Positions 1 through 7,748 of a stretch of 64,000 nt of DNA are shown here, piece by piece. Source of the DNA: Arthrobacter sp. 131MFCol6.1 (GTDB taxonomy: Bacteria > Actinomycetota > Actinomycetes > Actinomycetales > Micrococcaceae). The stretch's first letter is position 1. Each line of letters starts with the position of its first letter. The stretch is from positions 124,001-188,000 of the forward strand of contig NZ_KB895542.1 in NCBI RefSeq assembly GCF_000374925.1, given 5' to 3'. The position numbers and the translations under genes were made by a program. The notes under the pieces are model-generated. The model was not told the DNA's origin. It ran no database searches and saw only the letters and a program-made list of their open reading frames with translations.

Positions 1-57
1 TCGGCCAGCGCTGCTGACAAGATTGCTGCAGCAGGCGGAAGCACCACCGCCCTCTAA
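1..57 (+). CDS. rplO: 50S ribosomal protein L15, C-terminal end (partial)
   Basis: The window opens inside a reading frame that ends SASAADKIAAAGGSTTAL and a TAA stop at 55-57. This Ala/Gly-rich tail matches the C-terminus of actinobacterial ribosomal protein L15, and rplO is the usual gene directly before secY in the spc operon. Only 18 residues are visible, so the call rests on the tail and on position. A strong terminator follows it. Confidence 0.75.
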   Translation, partial: SASAADKIAAAGGSTTAL

Positions 58-86
58 CGAGGCGGCGGGGCAATTGCCCGTTGTTG

Positions 87-134
87 AAACTCCCGGTACC
101 AGGGGCTCACGCCCTCGGTGCCGGGAGTTTTTTT
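87..134 (+). terminator. Rho-independent terminator after rplO
   Basis: A 14-bp inverted repeat (87-100 with 117-130, one G-U pair) has a second short pairing in its loop (AGGGC/GCCCT) and is followed by a run of T. This is a textbook intrinsic terminator. It separates the spc-operon r-protein genes from secY, so secY-adk probably has its own promoter in 135-230 or depends on partial read-through. Confidence 0.85.
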
Positions 135-244
135 CATTTTCCCGGCCCCGCCGATTGTTCGCCGGGCGCATCCACCCGTTAGACTCGGTTGTTGGGTTTA
201 TTTGACCTGTCTCACACGACTTTACTTATTACTCAGGAGGACGC

Positions 245-1555
245 TTGCTTAGCGCATTTGGCCGGGCCTTTCGCACGCCTGATCTGCGACGCAAGTTGTT
301 GTTCACGCTGGGAATCATCACAATCTTCCGCTTGGGTGCCTTCATCCCCTCGCCTGGTGTGAGCTACCAGAATGTCCAGCAATGCTTGCAGAACGGTCAG
401 ACCTCGGGCGGGATCTACCAGCTCGTCAACCTGTTCAGCGGCGGTGCATTGCTGCAGGTGTCCATCTTTGCCCTCGGCATCATGCCGTACATCACCGCCA
501 GTATCATCGTCCAGCTGCTCCGGGTGGTCATTCCCCGCTTCCAGCAGCTCTACGAAGAGGGCGCCTCGGGCCAGTCCAAGCTGACCCAGTACACCCGTTA
601 CCTCACGATCGCCCTCGGCCTGCTCAATGCCACGACGCTGGTGTCGCTGGCACGGTCCGGCCAGTTGCTGCCTAACTGCCAGCTGCCCATCATCCCGGAC
701 AGCTCGATCGTCACCACGGTCCTGATCATCATCACGCTCACGGCCGGCACCGGCCTGATCATGTGGATGGGTGAGCTCGTGACGGAGAAGGGCGTCGGCA
801 ACGGCATGTCCCTGCTCATCTTCACGTCCATCGCCGCGGGCTTCCCCGGCTCGCTCGGTGCGATCTGGAAGGCCCAGGGCCCCGGCACGTTCTTCCTGGT
901 CCTGATCATCGGCCTGCTCACCGTGGCCCTCGTGGTCTTCGTGGAGCAGTCCCAGCGCCGGATCCCGGTGCAGTACGCCAAGCGGATGATCGGCCGCCGC
1001 ACGGTCGGCGGAACCAGCACCTACATCCCCATCAAGGTGAACATGGCCGGCGTCGTGCCCGTCATCTTCGCCTCGTCCATGCTGTACCTGCCGGGGCTGA
1101 TCTCACAGTTCAACCAGCCCAAGGCCGGCGAGCCGGTGCAGCCCTGGGTTGAGTGGATCAACAACAACCTGACCAAGGGCGACCACCCGATCTATATGGC
1201 ACTGTATTTCGCCATGATTGTGTTTTTCACCTACTTCTATGTTGCGATTACTTTCAACCCTGAAGAGGTCTCGGACAACATGAAGAAGTACGGCGGCTTC
1301 ATTCCGGGCATCCGCGCCGGCAAACCGACCGCGGACTATCTTCAGTACGTCCTATCCCGGATCACCCTGCCCGGCGCCTTCTACCTTGGCTTCGTGGCAC
1401 TGATCCCGCTGGTTGCACTGGTCCTGATCAACGCGAACCAGAACTTCCCGTTCGGCGGCACCTCGATCCTGATCATGGTGGGCGTCGGTCTGGAGACCGT
1501 GAAGCAGATTGATGCGCAACTACAGCAACGTCACTACGAAGGGCTTTTGCGATGA
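245..1555 (+). CDS. secY: Preprotein translocase subunit SecY
   Basis: The central pore subunit of the Sec translocon, which moves unfolded secretory and membrane proteins across or into the plasma membrane with SecE, SecG and SecA. The 436-aa product has the SecY length and about ten hydrophobic segments. It begins LSAFGRAFRTPDLRRKLLFT, the normal actinobacterial N-terminus, and holds the FNPEEVSDNMKKYGGFIPG-type cytoplasmic loop near residue 340. The start is a TTG at 245, chosen because AGGAGG lies at 235-240. Its stop overlaps the adk start (ATGA at 1552-1555), so the two are translationally coupled. Confidence 0.97.
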   Translation: MLSAFGRAFRTPDLRRKLLFTLGIITIFRLGAFIPSPGVSYQNVQQCLQNGQTSGGIYQLVNLFSGGALLQVSIFALGIMPYITASIIVQLLRVVIPRFQQLYEEGASGQSKLTQYTRYLTIALGLLNATTLVSLARSGQLLPNCQLPIIPDSSIVTTVLIIITLTAGTGLIMWMGELVTEKGVGNGMSLLIFTSIAAGFPGSLGAIWKAQGPGTFFLVLIIGLLTVALVVFVEQSQRRIPVQYAKRMIGRRTVGGTSTYIPIKVNMAGVVPVIFASSMLYLPGLISQFNQPKAGEPVQPWVEWINNNLTKGDHPIYMALYFAMIVFFTYFYVAITFNPEEVSDNMKKYGGFIPGIRAGKPTADYLQYVLSRITLPGAFYLGFVALIPLVALVLINANQNFPFGGTSILIMVGVGLETVKQIDAQLQQRHYEGLLR

Positions 1556-2130
1556 CGAGAATGTTGATTATCGGACCTCCCGGGTCCGGCAAGGGAACGC
1601 AGGCGGAACGCATTTCCGAACGCCTCGGCGTCGTTGCGATCTCCACCGGAGACATCTTCCGCGCCAACGTCAAGGGTGAGACTCCGCTCGGTGTCGAAGC
1701 CAAGAAGTACATGGACGCCGGCGACTTCGTCCCGGACAGCGTCACCAACAAAATGGTGCGCGACCGCCTCAGCGAGGACGACGTGGAGGCAGGCTTCCTG
1801 CTCGACGGGTACCCGCGCACGACCGCGCAGGTGGACTACCTCGAAGACATCCTCGCCGGCGCCGACCAGAAGCTCGACGTCGTGCTGCAGCTCACCGCTG
1901 ACGACGAGGAACTGGTCACCCGCCTCCTGGGCCGTGCCAAGGAAACTGGCCGCAGCGACGACAACGAAGGCGTTATCCGTCACCGGCTGGACCTGTACCA
2001 CGAGCAGACCGAGCCCGTGGTGGCCAAGTATGCCGAGCGCGGCATCCTGACCCAGGTGGACGGCATCGGCGGCATCGACGAAGTCACCGAGCGCGTCATG
2101 GAAGCGATCAAGTCGGCCCAGGCCGCCTGA
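1552..2130 (+). CDS. adk: Adenylate kinase
   Basis: Converts ATP + AMP to 2 ADP in the cytosol. The P-loop GPPGSGKGT lies at residues 8-16. The AMP-binding part contains STGDIFR and the LLDGYPRT motif, in which the Arg contacts AMP. At 192 aa, and with no zinc-finger cysteines, it is the short-lid form usual in actinobacteria. It overlaps secY by 4 nt, the standard secY-adk-map arrangement of the spc region. Confidence 0.97.
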   Translation: MTRMLIIGPPGSGKGTQAERISERLGVVAISTGDIFRANVKGETPLGVEAKKYMDAGDFVPDSVTNKMVRDRLSEDDVEAGFLLDGYPRTTAQVDYLEDILAGADQKLDVVLQLTADDEELVTRLLGRAKETGRSDDNEGVIRHRLDLYHEQTEPVVAKYAERGILTQVDGIGGIDEVTERVMEAIKSAQAA

Positions 2131-2175
2131 TCCACACCCACTGATCCACGCTTGCAGTGCCACTTGCGCACTCCC

Positions 2176-2217
2176 GAAGGGCGCGTTCCGTACCATCGTG
2201 TACGGGACGCGCCCTTC
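2176..2217 (+). terminator. 18-bp hairpin after adk, probable terminator
   Basis: An 18-bp stem (2176-2193 with 2200-2217, one G-U pair) with a 6-nt loop lies 45 nt after the adk stop. There is no T-run, so it would be an I-shaped actinobacterial terminator or an RNA-processing/stability element. The remaining 143 nt before map hold no other gene. Confidence 0.6.
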
Positions 2218-2360
2218 GACGTGGGCGGCCCCGCAGCGGGCCCGTTCCGAACCGTTGAGCCGGTGCGGGAGAATAGAGCTTGAAGACTTGGGTTGATGAC
2301 CCATGGTGGAGGCCCGGGTTCTAGCGCGCCCGGACCGCGAGAGAAAACACTGAGGTAGCG

Positions 2361-3188
2361 ATGGCATTCGGCCAGGCACGCATTGAATACAAGACCAACG
2401 CCCAGATGCGCACGATGCACGAGGCCGGGCTGGTCCTGAGCCGGGCACTGGATGCGGCAGTGGCCGCCGCGGCCCCCGGCGTGACCACGGCCCGGCTGGA
2501 CGAGGTCTTCGCCGCCGTGCTCCAGGACGCCGGCGCCAAGTCAAACTTCCTCGGCTACCACGGGTTCCCGGCCACGATCTGCACCTCGGTGAACGAAGAG
2601 GTGGTGCACGGCATCCCCGGCGGCCGGGTGCTCCAGGACGGCGACATCATCTCGATCGACGGCGGCGCGATCGTGGACGGCTGGCACTCCGATTCGGCGC
2701 GGACCGTGGTTGTCGGCACCGCCGATCCCGAGGACGTTCGCCTCTCCGAGGTCACCGAGGAAGCCATGTGGCGTGGCATCGCAGCCCTGGCCACCGGAAA
2801 ATTCGTTGGCGATATCGGCAACGCGGTGGACGACTACGTCTCCTCCGTGCCCGGCAAACCGCTGGGCATCCTGGAGGACTATGTGGGCCACGGAATCGGC
2901 TCCGAGATGCACATGGCGCCGGACGTGCTGAACTACCGCACCGGCCATCGCGGGCCGAAGATCCGCCCGGGACTGTGCCTCGCAATCGAGCCCATGCTGG
3001 TCCGCGGCAGCATCGACACCGCAATCCTCGACGACGACTGGACCGTTGTCACCACGGACGGCAAGCGCTCCTGCCAGTGGGAGCACTCGGTCGCCGTGCA
3101 CGAGAAGGGGATCTGGGTCCTCTCGGCACCGGACGGGGGAGCGGCGAAACTGGCGCCGCTCGGCGTCGTGCCCGTCCCGATCCCCTAA
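2361..3188 (+). CDS. map: Methionine aminopeptidase, type I
   Basis: Removes the initiator methionine from nascent proteins; a dinuclear metallo-enzyme of the pita-bread fold (M24A). All metal-ligand motifs are present: the two Asp in ISIDGGAIVDGWHSDSART, the His in YVGHGIGSEMH, Glu in LAIEPML and Glu in QWEHSVAV. The 275-aa length fits type I without a long N-terminal zinc domain. A GAGG-type ribosome site lies at about 2350. It normally sits between adk and infA; here another gene and a palindrome separate it from infA. Confidence 0.96.
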   Translation: MAFGQARIEYKTNAQMRTMHEAGLVLSRALDAAVAAAAPGVTTARLDEVFAAVLQDAGAKSNFLGYHGFPATICTSVNEEVVHGIPGGRVLQDGDIISIDGGAIVDGWHSDSARTVVVGTADPEDVRLSEVTEEAMWRGIAALATGKFVGDIGNAVDDYVSSVPGKPLGILEDYVGHGIGSEMHMAPDVLNYRTGHRGPKIRPGLCLAIEPMLVRGSIDTAILDDDWTVVTTDGKRSCQWEHSVAVHEKGIWVLSAPDGGAAKLAPLGVVPVPIP

Positions 3189-3223
3189 GCCCGAAGCACC
3201 CGGCGACTCGCAAGGTTTCTGGT

Positions 3224-3281
3224 GACGCGCAAAATCCTTGGCGACACCGGAATACCGGTAACGCCAGGGATTTTGCGTGTC
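3224..3281. repeat. Long intergenic palindrome (58 nt)
   Basis: Arms 3224-3243 and 3262-3281 pair over 20 bp with two G-U pairs, and the loop contains a second pairing (ACCGG/CCGGT). The outer arms carry an A/T core (CAAAATCC / GGATTTTG). There is no T-run. It fills the gap between map and the P1 peptidase and resembles in design the palindromes at 31.1, 46.2 and 47.2 kb. It may act as a terminator or be a mobile palindromic unit. Confidence 0.7.
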
Positions 3282-3298
3282 GCAGGACAGCTGGGGCG

Positions 3299-3304
3299 CA
3301 CAAT
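3299..3304 (+). promoter_or_regulatory. Possible leaderless -10 box for the P1 peptidase gene
   Basis: CACAAT lies 6 nt before the ATG at 3311. It keeps A2 and T6 of the actinobacterial TANNNT box but lacks T1. A GGAG at 3305-3308 could instead be a weak ribosome site. Confidence 0.35.
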
Positions 3305-3310
3305 GGAGCC

Positions 3311-4264
3311 ATGGGAGCAACGGGAGCCATCACCGACGTCGCCGGGATCCGGGTAGGCCATGTCCAGAAGTCCGGCGACGGCTGGCTGAGCGGGGTGACG
3401 GTGGTCCTCCCGCCGCCTGGGACGGTGGGCTCGGTCGACGTCCGGGGCGGCGGTCCCGCGACGCACGAGACTGACGCGCTGGATCCCACCACGCTGTCCC
3501 AAACCGTGGACGCCGTGGTCCTGACCGGGGGGAGCGCCTTTGGCCTCGCCGCGGCGCACGGCGCCCAGCGCTGGTGCGAGGAGAACGGCCGCGGCTTCCC
3601 GGTCCCCGGCGGGCTTGTGCCGATCGTGCCGGCGGCCGCGATCTTTGACCTGGGCCGCGGCGGCGATTTCTCCGCCCGCCCCGGCGAGGCGATGGGCTAT
3701 GCGGCGACGGCCGCCGCCGCCGGGCAGCCGGAAGGGCATGAGGTCGAGCGCGGCAACGTCGGCGCCGGCACAGGAGCAGCAATCGGCCGAGGCACGTACA
3801 AAGGGGGAGTGGGCACAGCCTCCCTCACCCTGGACAATGGGGTCGTTGTAGCGGCGCTAGCGGTAGTCAACGCGCTGGGACTTCCATTTGGCACATGGCC
3901 GCAGCAGGCGGAACCCGGCAGCGCTCCGCCGTCGCAGCCCCCGCCCCCCAACACCACACTCGTCGTCGTCGCCACCGACGCCGTCCTGGACAAGGCGGAC
4001 TGCAAACGGACGGCCTCCGCGGCCCACGCCGGACTGGCCCGGGCTCTGAATCCAAGCCACACCCTCGCCGACGGCGACACCATGTTCGCCCTGGCGACGG
4101 GCGCCGTCGCGCTCGACCGCAGCACCCCGACGGCCCGGCAGATCAGCCTCATTACCCTGCAGAGCGCGGCCGCCGACGTCGTCCGGCTGGCCATCCTCGA
4201 CGGGATCTCGCAGGCGGAGGCAGTGACGACGGCGGCCGGGACGCTAGGTGCGTACGGACGCTGA
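3311..4264 (+). CDS. P1 family (DmpA/BapA-like) peptidase
   Basis: A 317-aa protein of the P1/S58 family of self-processing N-terminal nucleophile hydrolases, which includes aminopeptidases acting on beta- or D-residue peptides. Seen: ITDVAGIRVGH at the N-terminus, TGGSAFGL near residue 80, GTGAAIGR and KGGVGTAS (residues about 155-170; the cleavage and nucleophile region in family members precedes a Ser or Thr), then a C-terminal Ala-rich half. The start is the ATG at 3311; reading frames that begin upstream are accidental. It sits between map and infA, where most actinobacteria have no extra gene, so it looks like an insertion. Substrate is unknown. Confidence 0.85.
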   Translation: MGATGAITDVAGIRVGHVQKSGDGWLSGVTVVLPPPGTVGSVDVRGGGPATHETDALDPTTLSQTVDAVVLTGGSAFGLAAAHGAQRWCEENGRGFPVPGGLVPIVPAAAIFDLGRGGDFSARPGEAMGYAATAAAAGQPEGHEVERGNVGAGTGAAIGRGTYKGGVGTASLTLDNGVVVAALAVVNALGLPFGTWPQQAEPGSAPPSQPPPPNTTLVVVATDAVLDKADCKRTASAAHAGLARALNPSHTLADGDTMFALATGAVALDRSTPTARQISLITLQSAAADVVRLAILDGISQAEAVTTAAGTLGAYGR

Positions 4265-4296
4265 GTGCGCTACGATAGGCGGATTTAACTTTGGAT

Positions 4297-4325
4297 TTAA
4301 CAATCGGGCCGTGATGGCGTAGTGT
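4297..4325 (+). promoter_or_regulatory. Promoter for infA-rpmJ-rpsM-rpsK-rpoA-rplQ
   Basis: TTAACA (4297-4302), a 17-nt spacer and TAGTGT (4320-4325) form a near-consensus vegetative promoter in the 188-nt gap before infA. Transcription would begin near 4332, giving a leader of about 120 nt. Confidence 0.6.
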
Positions 4326-4452
4326 TGTCTGTTGGTTGTCTGCCCCGTTGTGCCCTTTTGGGGTCGGGTGGCACCAACCAATCAATCAAAAACGTCCGCG
4401 GTCATGACCGGTGCAAACCGGGAGGCTGCGGCAACAACAGTTAGCGGAGGGT

Positions 4453-4674
4453 ATGGCCAAGAAGGACGGGGTCATTGAGATCGAGGGCGTTGTGACCGAG
4501 GCGCTGCCCAACGCGATGTTTCGCGTTGAGCTCACCAACAAGCACATCGTTCTGGCACACATCTCTGGAAAGATGCGCCAGCACTACATCAGGATCCTCC
4601 CCGAGGACCGCGTAGTGGTGGAGCTGAGCCCTTACGACCTGACACGTGGTCGTATCGTCTACCGCTACAAGTAA
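4453..4674 (+). CDS. infA: Translation initiation factor IF-1
   Basis: The smallest initiation factor; it binds the 30S A site and helps IF-2 and IF-3. The 73-aa OB-fold protein reads [20 protein letters not shown] and ends [11 protein letters not shown], close to the universal family sequence. The ATG at 4453 has GGAGG just upstream (4446-4450), an unusually short spacing of 2 nt. First gene of the alpha-operon segment. Confidence 0.97.
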   Translation: MAKKDGVIEIEGVVTEALPNAMFRVELTNKHIVLAHISGKMRQHYIRILPEDRVVVELSPYDLTRGRIVYRYK

Positions 4675-4743
4675 ACACTGGGCGGCCAGGGCGACAGCCG
4701 AGGGCCGGTCCAGCTGACCAACTGCAACACGCAAAGGAACGCC

Positions 4744-4857
4744 ATGAAGGTCAAGCCGAGCGTCAAGCAGATCTGCGAAAAGTGCAAAGTGATCCGCCGT
4801 AATGGCCGGGTCATGGTGATCTGCGAGAACCCGCGCCACAAGCAGCGCCAGGGCTAA
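4744..4857 (+). CDS. rpmJ: 50S ribosomal protein L36
   Basis: A 37-aa zinc-ribbon ribosomal protein, [20 protein letters not shown] and so on, with the C-X2-C, C and H ligands (the Cys-containing form). AAGGA at 4733-4737 is the ribosome site. It lies between infA and rpsM as in most bacteria. Confidence 0.97.
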   Translation: MKVKPSVKQICEKCKVIRRNGRVMVICENPRHKQRQG

Positions 4858-4957
4858 TTTCCTTCACGGGAAACCCTGGGTTGCTAACCCACGCAAGTAA
4901 ATAAAGGCAGCACAAGCTGAACTGGGACGTATTGAGCCCGGACAGCTAACCCCCGGT

Positions 4958-5007
4958 CGGAGGCTGGGGCCGCACTGTAAGTGCGGGTGTACTGCCTACG
5001 ACCTCCG
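4958..5007 (+). other. Structured leader upstream of rpsM
   Basis: A perfect 7-bp hairpin with a 3-nt loop (4970-4976 / 4980-4986) is enclosed by a second pairing CGGAGG (4958-4963) with CCTCCG (5002-5007). The structure ends 9 nt before the AAGGAG ribosome site of rpsM (5016-5021). It could be an autoregulatory r-protein leader, but only the pairing is visible. Confidence 0.45.
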
Positions 5008-5031
5008 GTTTATACAAGGAGTACTGCCAAT

Positions 5032-5406
5032 ATGGCTCGTCTCGCTGGCGTAGACATTCCCCGCGAAAAGCGGCTGGAAATTGCGCTTACTTACATCTAC
5101 GGCGTGGGCAAGACCCGTGCACACGAAACCCTGGCTGCTACCGGCATCAGCGCTGACGTTCGGGTCAAGGACCTGACGGACGCACAGCTGGTTGAGCTGC
5201 GTGACTACATTGAAGGCAACTACAAGGTTGAGGGTGACCTTCGCCGCGAAGTGGCCGCTGATATCCGCCGCAAGGTTGAAATCGGCAGCTACGAAGGCCT
5301 GCGTCACCGCAAGGGCCTGCCCGTACGCGGTCAGCGTACGAAGACCAACGCCCGTACCCGCAAGGGTCCGAAGCGTACCGTCGCCGGCAAGAAGAAGGCC
5401 CGTTAA
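5032..5406 (+). CDS. rpsM: 30S ribosomal protein S13
   Basis: A 124-aa head protein of the small subunit that contacts 5S/L5 bridges and the P-site tRNA. It begins [20 protein letters not shown], has YGVGKTRA and ends in the basic tail [16 protein letters not shown]. The ATG at 5032 follows AAGGAG; an upstream in-frame extension is not conserved. It is followed at once by a stable intercistronic hairpin. Confidence 0.97.
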   Translation: MARLAGVDIPREKRLEIALTYIYGVGKTRAHETLAATGISADVRVKDLTDAQLVELRDYIEGNYKVEGDLRREVAADIRRKVEIGSYEGLRHRKGLPVRGQRTKTNARTRKGPKRTVAGKKKAR

Positions 5407-5407
5407 G

Positions 5408-5462
5408 CCTCATTTGTCCCCTAAAATCGCTGGCGCGATTTCAGGGAATCCGGCAAATGAGG
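5408..5462 (+). other. Two-tier hairpin between rpsM and rpsK
   Basis: The outer arms CCTCATTTG / CAAATGAGG (5408-5416, 5454-5462) are perfect. The inner arms 5419-5430 / 5435-5446 pair over 12 bp with one mismatch around a 4-nt loop. There is no T-run. It probably sets relative rpsM/rpsK output through processing or partial termination. Confidence 0.65.
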
Positions 5463-5504
5463 GAACAACGGAGCTTCCCCCGATAACTTTCTGTAGGAGA
5501 AAAA

Positions 5505-5906
5505 ATGCCCCCGAAGACTCGTGGCGCGGTTCGCAAGCCGCGTAAGAAGGACAAGAAGAATATCGCGCTTGGCCAGGCGCACATCAAGAGCACCTTTAAC
5601 AACACCATCGTGTCCATCACGGACCCGAACGGTGCTGTCATCTCCTGGGCTTCGTCCGGTGAGGTTGGCTTCAAGGGCTCGCGTAAGTCCACCCCGTTCG
5701 CTGCCCAGATGGCCGCCGAAGCCGCCGCAAAGCGTGCACAGGAGCACGGCATGCGCAAGGTTGACGTGTTCGTCAAGGGACCGGGTTCCGGACGCGAAAC
5801 CGCCATCCGCTCGCTGCAGGCCGCTGGCCTCGAGGTTGGCTCCATCCAGGACGTCACCCCCAGCGCCCACAACGGCTGCCGTCCGCCGAAGCGCCGCCGC
5901 GTCTAA
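5505..5906 (+). CDS. rpsK: 30S ribosomal protein S11
   Basis: A 133-aa platform protein of the 30S subunit near the Shine-Dalgarno/anti-SD helix. Visible family motifs are [36 protein letters not shown] and the tail [16 protein letters not shown]. The start ATG at 5505 has TAGGAG at 5494-5499. In this operon rpsD does not follow, the normal actinobacterial arrangement. Confidence 0.97.
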   Translation: MPPKTRGAVRKPRKKDKKNIALGQAHIKSTFNNTIVSITDPNGAVISWASSGEVGFKGSRKSTPFAAQMAAEAAAKRAQEHGMRKVDVFVKGPGSGRETAIRSLQAAGLEVGSIQDVTPSAHNGCRPPKRRRV

Positions 5907-5929
5907 GGCTTTCCAGCGCCCAGGAGCTT

Positions 5930-5953
5930 GCCCGGACCCTCACCGGTCCGGGC
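5930..5953 (+). other. GC hairpin between rpsK and rpoA
   Basis: A perfect 9-bp stem (5930-5938 / 5945-5953) with a 6-nt loop lies 23 nt after the rpsK stop. No T-run follows. It is a candidate partial terminator or processing site before rpoA. Confidence 0.5.
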
Positions 5954-6039
5954 AGGCCCGGCCGCGTTAAGTCTTCAGACCGATCTTTCCACCACCTGTG
6001 TTGCGTCATATAGCGGATGCTCGCCGAAAGGAAACCTAA

Positions 6040-7050
6040 GTGCTCATTGCACAGCGCCCCACCCTCTCCGAAGAGGTCGTCTCCGAAAACCGCTCACGGT
6101 TCATCATCGAACCGCTGGAGCCGGGCTTTGGTTACACCCTCGGAAACTCCCTCCGCCGTACCCTGCTCTCCTCCATCCCCGGTGCCTCTGTAACGAGCAT
6201 CCGGATCGATGGCGTGCTGCACGAGTTCACCACGGTTCCGGGTGTCAAGGAAGATGTCACCGAGATCATCCTGAACATCAAGAACCTGTCGGTTTCCTCC
6301 GAGCACGACGAGCCGGTTGTTGCTTACCTGCGCAAGCAGGGCCCGGGAGTCGTCACCGCCGCGGACATCGCTCCGCCGGCCGGCGTCGAATTCCACAACC
6401 CGGATCTGCACATTGCCACGCTGAACTCGAAGGGCAAGTTCGAACTCGAACTGACCATCGAGCGCGGTCGCGGCTACGTTTCGGCAGCTCAGAACAAGTC
6501 CGGCGACTCCGAGATCGGCCGCATCCCGGTCGACTCGATCTACTCGCCGGTCCTGAAGGTTACTTTCCGCGTGGAAGCTACCCGTGTTGAGCAGCGCACT
6601 GACTTCGACAAGCTCATTGTCGACGTCGAGACCAAGCAGGCAATCGCCCCGCGCGACGCCGTTGCTTCGGCAGGTACCACCCTGGTGGAACTGTTCGGTC
6701 TGGCCCGCGAGCTGAACACCGCAGCTGAAGGTATCGAGATCGGTCCGTCGCCGACGGACGCTGCCCTGGCAGCCGACATGGCACTGCCGATCGAGGATCT
6801 GGACCTGACGGTCCGTTCCTACAACTGCCTCAAGCGTGAGGGCATCCACACCGTGGGTGAACTCGTTGCCCGCTCCGAGGCTGACCTCATGGACATCCGC
6901 AACTTCGGTGCGAAGTCCATCGATGAGGTCAAGGCCAAGCTGGTCGAACTGGGCCTGTCCCTCAAGGACTCCCCTCCCGGTTTCGATCTCGCAGCGCGTG
7001 CCGCAGCCATCGAAGAGGACGACGCCGCGTTCAGCGACGACGAGCTCTAA
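6040..7050 (+). CDS. rpoA: DNA-directed RNA polymerase alpha subunit
   Basis: Assembles RNA polymerase through its N-terminal domain and contacts activators and UP elements through its C-terminal domain. At 336 aa it has the N-terminal dimerisation motif [18 protein letters not shown] (about residues 30-48) and the C-terminal helix-hairpin-helix part with [17 protein letters not shown] and [13 protein letters not shown], ending in an acidic tail. It starts with GTG at 6040 behind AAAGGA (6027-6032). Confidence 0.97.
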   Translation: MLIAQRPTLSEEVVSENRSRFIIEPLEPGFGYTLGNSLRRTLLSSIPGASVTSIRIDGVLHEFTTVPGVKEDVTEIILNIKNLSVSSEHDEPVVAYLRKQGPGVVTAADIAPPAGVEFHNPDLHIATLNSKGKFELELTIERGRGYVSAAQNKSGDSEIGRIPVDSIYSPVLKVTFRVEATRVEQRTDFDKLIVDVETKQAIAPRDAVASAGTTLVELFGLARELNTAAEGIEIGPSPTDAALAADMALPIEDLDLTVRSYNCLKREGIHTVGELVARSEADLMDIRNFGAKSIDEVKAKLVELGLSLKDSPPGFDLAARAAAIEEDDAAFSDDEL

Positions 7051-7127
7051 CCAACAGAACTTGGCCGGCTGGCTGGACGCACCCTGGCGTGCGCAGCCCA
7101 ACGGCTTCCATATGAGGAGAAACTATA

Positions 7128-7715
7128 ATGCCTACCCCCGCTAAGGGTCCGCGCCTCGGAGGCGGAGCGGCTCACGAGCGTCTTATGCTCGCGAACCTGT
7201 CCGCCGCACTTTTCGAGCACAAGCGGATCACCACCACGGTGACCAAGGCCAAGCGCCTGAAGCCGTACGCCGAACGCCTGGTGACTTTCGCCAAGCGTGG
7301 CGACCTCGCTTCCCGCCGTCGTGTACTCGGCCTGATCAGCAACAAGGGCGTCGTCCACGAGCTGTTCACCGACATTGCACAGGCAGTGGAGAACCGCGAT
7401 GGCGGCTACACCCGCATCACCAAGATCGGCAACCGCAAGGGCGACAACGCTCCCATGGCTGTCATCGAACTGGTTCTCGAGCCGGTTTCCGCGAAGCAGG
7501 CCGTTGTAGCCGAGGCTACCTCCGCTGCCCAGCGTGACGCTGACAAGAAGGATGCTGACAAGAAGGACGCCGAGAAGGCCGAAGCAGCTCCGGTTGCCGA
7601 GACCGAAGAGGCTGCTGAGACCGAAGAGGCTCCGGCCGCTGAGACCGAAGCCGCTGCCGAAGAGGCTCCGGCCGCTGAGGAAGCAGCCGCTGAGTCCGAG
7701 AAGGACGCGAAGTAA
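7128..7715 (+). CDS. rplQ: 50S ribosomal protein L17 with long acidic tail
   Basis: The first 125 or so residues are a normal L17 ([20 protein letters not shown], a basic core, then [10 protein letters not shown]), located at the exit-tunnel side of the 50S subunit. After residue 130 comes a tail of about 65 residues made almost only of Ala, Glu, Asp, Lys and Thr, with repeated ETEEA and PAAEEA blocks. Such tails are known in actinobacterial L17 and are probably disordered. AGGAG lies before the ATG. A terminator for this operon lies inside the next gene. Confidence 0.96.
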   Translation: MPTPAKGPRLGGGAAHERLMLANLSAALFEHKRITTTVTKAKRLKPYAERLVTFAKRGDLASRRRVLGLISNKGVVHELFTDIAQAVENRDGGYTRITKIGNRKGDNAPMAVIELVLEPVSAKQAVVAEATSAAQRDADKKDADKKDAEKAEAAPVAETEEAAETEEAPAAETEAAAEEAPAAEEAAAESEKDAK

Positions 7716-7732
7716 TTCGCTAAATCTTTCTT

Positions 7733-7748
7733 ATAGACTTAAGTCTAT
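7733..7748 (+). promoter_or_regulatory. Leaderless truA promoter within a 16-bp perfect palindrome
   Basis: ATAGACTTAAGTCTAT (7733-7748) is a perfect palindrome. It contains TAGACT (7734-7739), a TANNNT -10 box exactly 7 nt before the ATG at 7747, the spacing seen at several other genes here. The palindrome covers the -10 box, start site and start codon, so it could also be an operator. Confidence 0.55.

Noticed and set aside
2768..3310. Upstream extension of the P1 peptidase frame into map
   Set aside because: It overlaps map in another frame and lacks family similarity; the conserved protein begins at 3311.
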